Shown here one piece after another: positions 51,622 to 60,414 of a stretch of DNA of 64,000 bases. The stretch covers positions 24,193 through 88,192 of the forward strand of contig WYBM01000056.1 in the NCBI GenBank assembly GCA_011525915.1. Direction: 5' to 3'. Each line of letters starts with the position of its first letter. The first letter of the stretch is position 1. A program made the position numbers and the translations under genes. Below the pieces are notes generated by a model. It ran no database searches. It saw only the letters and a list, made by a program, of their open reading frames with translations, and had not been told where the DNA came from. This DNA comes from Ardenticatenaceae bacterium. GTDB lineage: Bacteria; Chloroflexota; Anaerolineae; Promineifilales; Promineifilaceae.

Positions 51622-52887
51622 ATGGTCATCAGACGCACTCCCCCACGTTACCCGCGCCGCGGACCATCTTGCTTGCTTGTCTTATTTGTTTTATTTGGCG
51701 TAACTGTAACTCTGTTTGTTATTCAGAACGCCGAAGAAGTTCGTGATGTGATCATCCCGACCCCATCACCAGAGCCTACCCGCTCGGCCATCGAATATGC
51801 CTTGTTAGCTGAAATCAGCCAGGAGGATGGCGAAAGAGCCGCGGCCATAGGGTATTACCGGCAAGCACTACGCCTGGACGCCACCAAGCCTGAAATTTAT
51901 ATTCGTTACATCGAACTATTGGTAGATTATGGTTGCCCTCAATTAGAAGTCAGCCCCCAAGAAACGATCAACTGCGTGGAAGAAGCCCTGGCACGCGCTG
52001 AGGAAGCCATTGTTTTAGCGCCAGACAACGCCCGTGTATGGACGGCCGTGGCCGCGGCTTACATGGCCAATGGTGACCGGCTGTTAGACGCCGGTGATCC
52101 GCAGGGGGCAAACCTGGAATATGCCCAGGCTGTCACGGCGGCGGAACGGGCCATTGACCTGAACCCAGAAGACCCTAAAACACTTTCTACAGCCTATGCT
52201 TATGTGGCCGGAGGGTTGGTAGAGCAAAACGAACCGGAGCTGTACCAAGATGCACAAGTCCAGGCCGAAACCGCCATAGCCATTGACCCCAACAACCCCA
52301 TCGCCCGCTATTACATGGGGCAGGTATTTACGGTGCAAGGGTTTTATGATGCTGCCCGCGAACAATTTCAGTTAGGCATCCAGGCAGATCGCAGCTTTGC
52401 TGATATCTATATTGAGCTGGCTTACAATTCCTTTGCTAACAGCCGCCTGCCAGAGGCTATTCTCTGGTTTAATGATGCCTTGGAAGTAGACCCCAACAAC
52501 GCCAATGCTTATGATGGTTTGGCCTATATGTACCTGCAATTGGGGGACGACGTAAAAGCGGAAGAGAATGCCCTTAAATCTGTAGAGTTAAACCCCAACG
52601 TGGCCCGGGCCCACGGCCGTTTGGGTGAAGCCTACATGCGCACCAATAAATTTGACCTGGCGATTGAGGAGTTCAGCAAAGCCACGGCCCTTTACGGTGA
52701 ACCAACAGCCACCAATGCCCGTTTCTTTTATCTGCTGGCTGATGCCTATATTCGTGACGGGCTGCAAAATTGCCCGCAGGCCATTCCTTTGCTGCAAGCA
52801 GTTACAGAAAAAAACGAATTTTACGGTGAACTAGCTCAACAATATCTGGTCGATTGCCGCCGCACAGTCCTGGAAACCAACCAATAA
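51622..52887 (+). CDS. membrane-anchored TPR-repeat protein
   Basis: 421 residues. A basic N-terminus and one helix (PSCLLVLFVLFGVTVTLFVI) anchor it; the rest lies outside the membrane and is made of about seven TPR units with the usual A-x3-Y/F-x-A-L pattern (for example AAIGYYRQALRLDATKPEIY, PEAILWFNDALEVDPNNANAY, DVKAEENALKSVELNPNVARAH). TPR arrays hold protein complexes; no partner can be named. A pair of Cys residues (CPQLEV ... NC) near residue 110 might form a disulfide. groESL follows under its own promoter. Confidence 0.88.
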   Translation: MVIRRTPPRYPRRGPSCLLVLFVLFGVTVTLFVIQNAEEVRDVIIPTPSPEPTRSAIEYALLAEISQEDGERAAAIGYYRQALRLDATKPEIYIRYIELLVDYGCPQLEVSPQETINCVEEALARAEEAIVLAPDNARVWTAVAAAYMANGDRLLDAGDPQGANLEYAQAVTAAERAIDLNPEDPKTLSTAYAYVAGGLVEQNEPELYQDAQVQAETAIAIDPNNPIARYYMGQVFTVQGFYDAAREQFQLGIQADRSFADIYIELAYNSFANSRLPEAILWFNDALEVDPNNANAYDGLAYMYLQLGDDVKAEENALKSVELNPNVARAHGRLGEAYMRTNKFDLAIEEFSKATALYGEPTATNARFFYLLADAYIRDGLQNCPQAIPLLQAVTEKNEFYGELAQQYLVDCRRTVLETNQ

Positions 52888-52927
52888 TTGCCCCCAAAAG
52901 CAAACCAAGTTATCATCTGCTCGCTTC

Positions 52928-52954
52928 TTAGCACTCTGTCAATCAGATTGCTAA
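52928..52954. promoter_or_regulatory. CIRCE operator, upstream copy (one mismatch)
   Basis: TTAGCACTC-N9-GATTGCTAA, one base off the HrcA-binding consensus. It ends six bases before the -35 box of the groESL promoter. Confidence 0.85.
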
Positions 52955-52960
52955 ATTTAC

Positions 52961-52988
52961 TTGACATCCCCTGATTCTATGCTACAAT
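52961..52988 (+). promoter_or_regulatory. groESL sigma-A promoter
   Basis: TTGACA (52961-52966), 16-base spacer, TACAAT (52983-52988). Transcription would start at about 52995, just before the second CIRCE copy. Confidence 0.85.
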
Positions 52989-53000
52989 GCTCTCGATACT

Positions 53001-53027
53001 TTAGCACTCTCAACATCAGAGTGCTAA
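53001..53027. promoter_or_regulatory. CIRCE operator, downstream copy (perfect)
   Basis: TTAGCACTC-N9-GAGTGCTAA, a perfect inverted repeat at the transcription start region. HrcA bound here would block groESL transcription until heat shock. Confidence 0.95.
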
Positions 53028-53072
53028 TCCTCAAATTTCAATCCTATCAGGTTAAAAAAGGAGAATTGCTGT

Positions 53073-53363
53073 ATGAATCTTAAGCCCCTGGGTGATCGCC
53101 TGGTTGTGGAGCCCAAAGAGCGCGAACAGACCACAGCCTCTGGCCTTATTCTGCCAGAAACGGCCGCGGAAAAACCACAAGAAGGTGAAGTGATCGCTGT
53201 TGGCCCCGGTCGCCGTGATGACGATGGCGAACGCATTGCGATGGACGTGCAGGTCGGTGACCGCGTCTTGTATGCCAAATACGGTGGCACCGAAGTCAAA
53301 ATTGACGGCAAAAAACTGCTCATACTAAAAGAATCTGACGTTCTCGCCATTGTCGAGAGCTAA
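53073..53363 (+). CDS. groS: co-chaperonin GroES
   Basis: Ten-kilodalton lid of the GroEL folding chamber, 96 residues. NLKPLGDRLVVEPKEREQTTASGLILPETAAEKPQEGEV includes the mobile loop, and DRVLYAKYGGTEVKIDGKKLLILKESDVLAIV is the typical end. AAAAAGGAG precedes the ATG. It is followed by groEL after 22 bases and controlled by two CIRCE sites. Confidence 0.98.
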   Translation: MNLKPLGDRLVVEPKEREQTTASGLILPETAAEKPQEGEVIAVGPGRRDDDGERIAMDVQVGDRVLYAKYGGTEVKIDGKKLLILKESDVLAIVES

Positions 53364-53385
53364 TCACGAAGGAGAACATAAAGAA

Positions 53386-55035
<1,650 letters not shown>

Positions 55036-55058
55036 ACAGACCGCTGTTTATAGACGAC

Positions 55059-55090
55059 AAAAAGACCCCGGCTATCGGGGTCTTTTCTTT
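55059..55090 (+). terminator. groESL terminator
   Basis: AAAAAGACCCCG (55059-55070) pairs with CGGGGTCTTTT (55076-55086) and is followed by CTTTTT. Confidence 0.92.
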
Positions 55091-55152
55091 TTGCCGGGGG
55101 TCTAGTACACTCAAGAAATGATCGGCTTACAGAAAACAACAAGAAGGAGAAC

Positions 55153-55965
55153 ATGAGCGAACAGTTGGTAGAAAAACTGCTGCTGGCCCTGGCAAAAATG
55201 GATTGGCCAGAAAATCCGGAGGCCACGGAACAGGGTCGCCAGGCCTATATTGTTGGCCTGGAAAGGCTAGATGAGTACGACGGGGACCCCAAGTTCTTAA
55301 CGGCTGCATTGCGCACCTTTCAATCAGGGGCTTCGTTGCCCTATGCCTACGCCGGAGTAGCCTATACGCTGGTCGTGGCCTCACGCGAGGGCAACGGTCG
55401 TTATACACCACAAGGGTTGGATGAGGCCATGAAATGGCTGGAAGAGGCCCAGGATGTTGCCCCGGATATTCTAGAAATTAATGTGATCGAGGCCCTGGTG
55501 TATACGTATCACGGCCGTTTTGACGATGCCCGCCTGGTATTAGATTATCTAGAAGAACTTGATCCCCACAATTATCAACTGCTCAAAGCTGAAGTCGCTT
55601 ATTGGCGCCGCCAGGGAGACGTGGACCAAACCGTACACTGGTTTAACAAGACGGCGGAAGCGGCCGATAATGTGCCCCAACGGCTGCGCACCCGCGGCAG
55701 GCTGGGTGATTATTACCTGGAGCAGGGAATGCTGGATGATGCGCTGGCCGTGTATAAGGAAGCCGTTCACTTTGACAATAAAAATGTTTCCCTATGGCAT
55801 AAGATCAGCCTGATCCATTGGCAGCAAGAAAACTTAGAGGAAGTAGAAATTACCAACCAACAGGTCTTGCGCCTGCAGGCAGATTATGCACCGGCCGTCA
55901 AGCTGCACGAGGCCCTCAAAAAGAAAAAGTCGGAAGGTGGGCGCTTCGGGCGCCTGTTTGGTTAG
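55153..55965 (+). CDS. TPR-repeat protein
   Basis: 270 residues, soluble, with helical repeats such as DEAMKWLEEAQDVAPDILEINV, DDARLVLDYLEELDPHNYQLL and DDALAVYKEAVHFDNKNVSLW. It ends in a basic KKKKSEGGRFGRLFG tail. It is not clearly related to the membrane TPR protein before groESL. AGAAGGAGAAC precedes the ATG. Its end overlaps the convergent kinase gene by four bases. Function unknown; probably a scaffold. Confidence 0.82.
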   Translation: MSEQLVEKLLLALAKMDWPENPEATEQGRQAYIVGLERLDEYDGDPKFLTAALRTFQSGASLPYAYAGVAYTLVVASREGNGRYTPQGLDEAMKWLEEAQDVAPDILEINVIEALVYTYHGRFDDARLVLDYLEELDPHNYQLLKAEVAYWRRQGDVDQTVHWFNKTAEAADNVPQRLRTRGRLGDYYLEQGMLDDALAVYKEAVHFDNKNVSLWHKISLIHWQQENLEEVEITNQQVLRLQADYAPAVKLHEALKKKKSEGGRFGRLFG

Positions 55966-56339
55966 TTGTGTCCCTGCCCCAACAGGCGCAGCACGGCTTC
56001 ATAGACCTCATCGGTAGAAAGATCACTGGTATCAATGTAGATATCACAATGTTGGCGGGCATGGGTTAGTCGTTGATGCTGGTCAGTTAACCGCTGTGGC
56101 TCACCCACCGTGTGGGGGCGGCGCTGCCGGGCATGAGTATAGTCTACGTCCAGGTAAATGAGTATGTCTGGCGGCCTGATGCGCCGCCACATATCGGGAA
56201 CATAGGAATGCTCCTGGGCAGGCTGACGCACATCATACCCCCGGGTTTTTAGGCTTCTGGCCAGGGTGCTCTTTCCAGCAGAACAGGGGCCAACGATGGC
56301 TATATGACGGGGGGTACTGGGGGGATCATCCGTAGACAT
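55962..56339 (-). CDS. small P-loop kinase-like protein
   Basis: 125 residues. HIAIVGPCSAGKSTLARSLKTRGY is a Walker A loop of the nucleotide/gluconate-kinase type; DILIYLDVDYTHARQRRPH gives the Walker B strand and a lid-like Arg-rich helix. It is shorter than adenylate-type kinases (180-220) but ends properly (EVYEAVLRLLGQGHN). The substrate is unknown. It is the last gene of the minus-strand series that starts with the RecD2 helicase, but a repeat separates it from the phosphatase gene. Confidence 0.75.
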   Translation of the reverse strand: MSTDDPPSTPRHIAIVGPCSAGKSTLARSLKTRGYDVRQPAQEHSYVPDMWRRIRPPDILIYLDVDYTHARQRRPHTVGEPQRLTDQHQRLTHARQHCDIYIDTSDLSTDEVYEAVLRLLGQGHN

Positions 56340-56342
56340 CTG

Positions 56343-56431
56343 TTTAGTATTCAGTGTTCAGTGTTCGGTATTCAGTAGGGCAGTGGCCAGTAGACTGAAT
56401 ACTGACCTGCTGAATACTGATTACTGATTAC
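56343..56431. repeat. CAGT-type interspersed repeat
   Basis: TTCAGTGTTCAGTGTTCGGT on the left, GGCCAGTAGACTGAATACTG in the centre and ACTGATTACTGATTACAG on the right. It reaches into the last codon of the PP2C gene. Confidence 0.75.
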
Positions 56432-57141
56432 AGGGGTAAGTGCACGTCCATGCGGCGAATTTTGTCTTCGGTGGCTGCCGGTAACACGGCCGTGACCAGC
56501 ACACTGATGTCATCCTTAGGCCGGCCTTTATCCATGTCTACGGCTTCGGCCAACAGTGTATCGGCAATGGTGCGTGGGCTGGTGATGCCCCGAGCCGTCA
56601 TCTGGACAAAGGCCGCACAGGGGTCATAACAACGGTTGCCGCTGAGCGTGCCAGCATGCCGCAAGCCATCAGTATAGACCACAATGATGGTGCCTACTTC
56701 TAACGGCAGTTCCGTGATGACCGGCTTGGTATTACGGTTTACGCCTACGCTTTTGGATGGTTCGTCTAGCAGCATGTGCCCATCAGCCAACGTATACACC
56801 AACACCGGCGCATCATTATTACGAGAGATGACAAACGTTTTACTGACCATATCCAGAGAAAGCATGTTGAGTGTGGCGGTAACTTTGCCGCCGCGCAGCG
56901 CGTACAAGTAATCATGGGCCGCCCGCGCCGCCGCGCCATCACGCACACCTTCGCTCAGAAGCTGGATCGCCTTACGGGCCACCATGTTACTGATGACCTT
57001 CGCCGATCGACCGCTGCGCTGCCCATCTGCCAATACAAACGAGAGGCCGCCAAACGGCCGTTCGATCATCTCCAATGTATCGCCACTTTCGCTGGTGGCA
57101 TATTTACTAATTTTAGCGACGGCACATTGAACTTCCATCAT
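56428..57141 (-). CDS. PP2C/SpoIIE-type serine phosphatase
   Basis: 237 residues. The metal-binding Asp residues are in FVLADGQRSG, VVYTDGL and KDDISVLV, the three PP2C positions, so it should be active. It has no sensor domain of its own. RsbX/SpoIIE-like proteins dephosphorylate Ser/Thr on signalling partners. The ATGATG start overlaps the stop of the HAM1-EAD7 gene, so the two proteins are made together and probably interact. The C-terminus lies at a repeat. Confidence 0.85.
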   Translation of the reverse strand: MMEVQCAVAKISKYATSESGDTLEMIERPFGGLSFVLADGQRSGRSAKVISNMVARKAIQLLSEGVRDGAAARAAHDYLYALRGGKVTATLNMLSLDMVSKTFVISRNNDAPVLVYTLADGHMLLDEPSKSVGVNRNTKPVITELPLEVGTIIVVYTDGLRHAGTLSGNRCYDPCAAFVQMTARGITSPRTIADTLLAEAVDMDKGRPKDDISVLVTAVLPAATEDKIRRMDVHLPL

Positions 57142-57953
57142 AATGCTTCCGGCCATTCAGCATTGGGGCGCTGCTCACGGCAAATCTGCAGCAGATGGGC
57201 CATACGGCCGTGGCGTTCACAATATAAGATGATCTCCTGGGCCGTGTCTGACTTCACCCCTTCGGGCAGCTCATCCTTGTCAATCCCCAGATCAAACAAC
57301 AGTGATTCCAGCTCTTGTTTACTGAAATAGCGGGTCATCAACTGCCGCAGTCGGATGCGGTTTTGCAGCAAAACATTGGCGTCTTCTTCCTGGAGGGCAG
57401 CCGTAAAAAAGGCCGCTACGGCCAGTTTACGGGTAGACATTGTGTGGCGCTGCTCCATCGGCATTTCCGCAAATGTGCGATCATACCCTTCGGGTATAAA
57501 AATGGCGTCCCAGCCAAAAACCTGGCTGCCGCGCGGCTCCGGCGGAATGGTACCTTTAAGCTGGCCCCGAAACACAGACACCTTGCCATCTGGCGCATGA
57601 TACCCTAGATCAGTCACCACCGTGGCCGTGCGATCTGAAAAGGGCTGCAGCATCTTACAAATGCCATCCACCCCTACACCATCAATAAACAGCCCGGTCA
57701 CGTTGCCCGGCAAATCACGCCACGACCGAATCATGAGGTTGGTTTGCTCTACCAGGAAGGGTAAATGCGGCAGCCACGGCTTTGCCAACTCTACCTTACG
57801 CCGGATCAAAATCGCCAGGTCCACGGTGACTGGTTCTTCCAAACCGTAACGCGCCCAACGCAAATCTGCGTGCCGGCCCAACAAAAATTGGTAGTCGTTA
57901 AACTTATTTTGGGAACCAGTGACAAAGTAAAGCTGTTCAATCTCACGCACCAC
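57138..57953 (-). CDS. degenerate HAM1/ITPase-like domain fused to an EAD7-like death-like adaptor domain
   Basis: 271 residues. Residues 1-185 follow the ITPA/RdgB NTP pyrophosphatase fold: TGSQNKF (12-18), VEQTNL (68-73) and FGWDAIFIPEGYDRTFAEMP (146-165). Key residues have changed: the catalytic Asp of the V-E-D-T/V-D-D-S motif is Gln 70, and the S-H-R nucleotide-contact motif is Ser-Thr-Arg (173-175). Residues about 198-268 (RLRQLMTRYFSKQELESLLFDLG ... LLQICREQRPNAEW) resemble effector-associated domain 7, a death-fold adaptor of bacterial conflict systems. The gene sits 18 bases after the helicase gene and overlaps the PP2C gene. The protein may sense a damaged nucleotide and signal through the adaptor. 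The fusion is the clear part; its function is inferred. Confidence 0.8.
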   Translation of the reverse strand: MVREIEQLYFVTGSQNKFNDYQFLLGRHADLRWARYGLEEPVTVDLAILIRRKVELAKPWLPHLPFLVEQTNLMIRSWRDLPGNVTGLFIDGVGVDGICKMLQPFSDRTATVVTDLGYHAPDGKVSVFRGQLKGTIPPEPRGSQVFGWDAIFIPEGYDRTFAEMPMEQRHTMSTRKLAVAAFFTAALQEEDANVLLQNRIRLRQLMTRYFSKQELESLLFDLGIDKDELPEGVKSDTAQEIILYCERHGRMAHLLQICREQRPNAEWPEAL

Positions 57954-57971
57954 GGGGCAACCTCCTGTGTT

Positions 57972-60281
57972 TTACCTCGTCTTTTCGCCCAACCGCCAGT
58001 CCAGGGCTGTGTAACGCTGCCGGACTTTATCATTTTTCACGGCGATGCTGATGGCTTTACGTGTGCCCACCAGAATAGCCACTTTTTTGGCACGTGTCAC
58101 GGCCGTATACAACAAATTTCGCTGTAACATTAAATAATGCTGTGTGTGCATGGGCAGCACCACACAGGGGTATTCCGCTCCCTGGCTCTTGTGCACCGAA
58201 ATGGCAAAGGCATGGACCAGTTCATCGGCTTCTAAAAAATCATACACTATGGGCACACCATCCACACTCACCGTCATCGTCTGCATAATGACGTCCATGG
58301 CCGTAACGCGGCCAATGTCCCCGTTGTAGACACTTTTGTCATAATTATTCACCGTCTGCATGACCTTGTCGCCCACCCGAAAGATACGCCCGCCCAGCTT
58401 GCGCTCTGGCTTTCTGGCCGAGGGTGGGTTTAAGGCCGCTTGCAGCAGCAGGTTTAAATGGCTCACCCCTAGTGCGCCATTATACATAGGGGCCAGCACC
58501 TGCACATCATCCAGCGGATCAAAACCAAACTTCAGTGACACCCGGTTTTGCACCACGTCCACCAGCAGGTCAGCGGCTTTGTCTGGCTCCTCCATCACAA
58601 AGAGAAAAAAGTCGTGAGCCTCTTTAGGGGTCTCCGGCATCTGCCCCTGGTTGATGCGGTGGGCGTTGCGAATGATGTAGGAATCGGCCGCCTGACGAAA
58701 GATCGTTTGCAGGCGCACCACGGCCGTCACCCCGGAATGAATCAAATCTGCCAGCACATCCCCGGCGCCCACACTCGGCAGCTGGTCAATGTCCCCTACC
58801 AGCAGCAGATGGCTGTCTGGCCCAATCGCTTTGAGCAGGTTGTTGGCCAGCACCAGATCAAGCATCGAAGCCTCATCAATGATGATCATATCCGCGTTAA
58901 TGGGGTTCTGTTCGTGCCGGCCAAAGCCCTGACCGGGGTTAAATTCCAGCAGCCGATGAATGGTCTTTGCCTCGCGCCCGGTGGCTTCTGCCAGTCGCTT
59001 GGCCGCCCGGCCCGTGGGCGAGGCCAGGGCATACGTCAGTTTATAGGTATCCAGCAGGTCTAACAAGGCGCGAAGTGAGGTCGTCTTCCCTGTACCCGGC
59101 CCGCCGGTCATAATCGTCACTTTGTGCGTCACGGCCGTTTCCACAGCTTTTAACTGCTGCGGTGACAATTGGAGATTGGCAGTGGGTGCTTGGCGGCTAA
59201 ATTGGGCACCACCTACCGCATACCGTTTACCGATGACTGCTAACCGGCTTGTCGGGTGCTCAATCATCCGCCGTACCCGCTGCGTTACCCCCACCTCCGA
59301 ATAGTAAAAGGGGGTCAAATAGACGGCCCGCTCCTCCCGCATCATGGACGCGTCACTACCTGCCACCTCCCCCCCATTCACTGCAGGCTGACCACTGTTT
59401 ACTGAATACTGATCACTGTTTACTGAATACCGGAGCGTCTCTCGTTTAATAAAATCACCCGTTTCCAGGGCATCAATCACGGCCGTGACCTTCCCCGCTT
59501 CGACACCTAAGATCTCCGCTGCCGCCGGTTCCAGCACTTCTTGGGGCATGTAAACGTGCCCCTCTTCGGCCATGCGGTTCAGCGTGTAAGCAATGCCCGC
59601 CTCAATACGCGAAGGGTCATCATCCGCCAGTCCCAAGGCGCGGGCGATCTTGTCGGCCGTCTTAAAGCCAATGCCGTAAATATCACGTACCATCTGGTAA
59701 GGTGTGTTTTGCACGACTGCCAGTGAAGTGTCACCATACTTTTTATAAATTTTGGTGGCCAGGTTGGTAGAAACACCATGTGATTGCAGAAAAATCATCA
59801 CATCCTTGATCGCCCGCTGCTCCTCCCATGCTTTGGCGATCTGCCCCACACGTTTACGGCCGATCCCCAACACCGTCAGCAGCCGCTCCGGCGCATGATC
59901 AATAACATCCAGCGTCTCGTCGCCAAAGCGGTTGACAATACGCTCGGCCATCACCGGGCCCACGCCGCGGATCATGCCAGAACCCAGGTAACGTTTGATG
60001 CCTTCCGTGGTTGCGGGCAGGGACTGCTCACAAAATTCGGCCTGGAATTGACGGCCGTGTTTGGCATGACTCCCCCACTGCCCCGTCAACTTCAGCCACT
60101 CCCCTGGCTGCACTTCCGGCAGATTGCCCACCACGGTAATCAGCCCATCCCGGCCGCTGGCATACTTAAACGGCAGCATCCCCCGGCTGTCTGGCTTCAG
60201 GCGGATGACAGAGTAACCGTTTTCTTCGTTGTAATACGTCACCCGCTCCACCGAGCCGCTGATTTGATCCCCGTTGCTCAT
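57972..60281 (-). CDS. recD2: RecD2-type ATP-dependent DNA helicase with repeat-derived inserts
   Basis: 769 residues. The N-terminal OB-like domain (SGSVERVTYYNEENGYSVIRL) and helix-hairpin-helix region (YLGSGMIRGVGPVMAERIV, IYGIGFKTADKIARALGL) mark the RecD2/TraA-like group. The motor has Walker A TGGPGTGKTTSLRALL, Walker B MIIIDEASML, and VGDIDQLPSVGAG; the C-terminal UvrD-like motif is FAISVHKSQGAEYPCV. Between the two halves lie two strange stretches: YSVNSDQYSVNSGQPAVNGG (about residues 283-303) and RYAVGGAQFSRQAPTANLQL (about 350-370), both encoded by DNA that looks like intergenic repeats. It acts in DNA end processing or replication stress. Confidence 0.92.
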   Translation of the reverse strand: MSNGDQISGSVERVTYYNEENGYSVIRLKPDSRGMLPFKYASGRDGLITVVGNLPEVQPGEWLKLTGQWGSHAKHGRQFQAEFCEQSLPATTEGIKRYLGSGMIRGVGPVMAERIVNRFGDETLDVIDHAPERLLTVLGIGRKRVGQIAKAWEEQRAIKDVMIFLQSHGVSTNLATKIYKKYGDTSLAVVQNTPYQMVRDIYGIGFKTADKIARALGLADDDPSRIEAGIAYTLNRMAEEGHVYMPQEVLEPAAAEILGVEAGKVTAVIDALETGDFIKRETLRYSVNSDQYSVNSGQPAVNGGEVAGSDASMMREERAVYLTPFYYSEVGVTQRVRRMIEHPTSRLAVIGKRYAVGGAQFSRQAPTANLQLSPQQLKAVETAVTHKVTIMTGGPGTGKTTSLRALLDLLDTYKLTYALASPTGRAAKRLAEATGREAKTIHRLLEFNPGQGFGRHEQNPINADMIIIDEASMLDLVLANNLLKAIGPDSHLLLVGDIDQLPSVGAGDVLADLIHSGVTAVVRLQTIFRQAADSYIIRNAHRINQGQMPETPKEAHDFFLFVMEEPDKAADLLVDVVQNRVSLKFGFDPLDDVQVLAPMYNGALGVSHLNLLLQAALNPPSARKPERKLGGRIFRVGDKVMQTVNNYDKSVYNGDIGRVTAMDVIMQTMTVSVDGVPIVYDFLEADELVHAFAISVHKSQGAEYPCVVLPMHTQHYLMLQRNLLYTAVTRAKKVAILVGTRKAISIAVKNDKVRQRYTALDWRLGEKTR
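59384..59435. repeat. CAGT-type repeat inserted in frame in the RecD2 gene
   Basis: CTGACCACTGTTTACTGAAT and then ACTGATCACTGTTTACTGAA: two tandem ACTG-rich units that read YSVNSDQYSVNSGQ on the minus strand. The length keeps the frame open. Confidence 0.85.
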
Positions 60282-60414
60282 GGGCCAATTGTATGCTTAG
60301 TGACCGTGTAAAAACAACTTCCCATTTTGCCGAAGGTAAGGTCACTTCCAGCGTGTTCATCAATTCCATAACTTATGGATGCATGCGCCCTCATCTGGGG
60401 CCATAGGCAACCGA

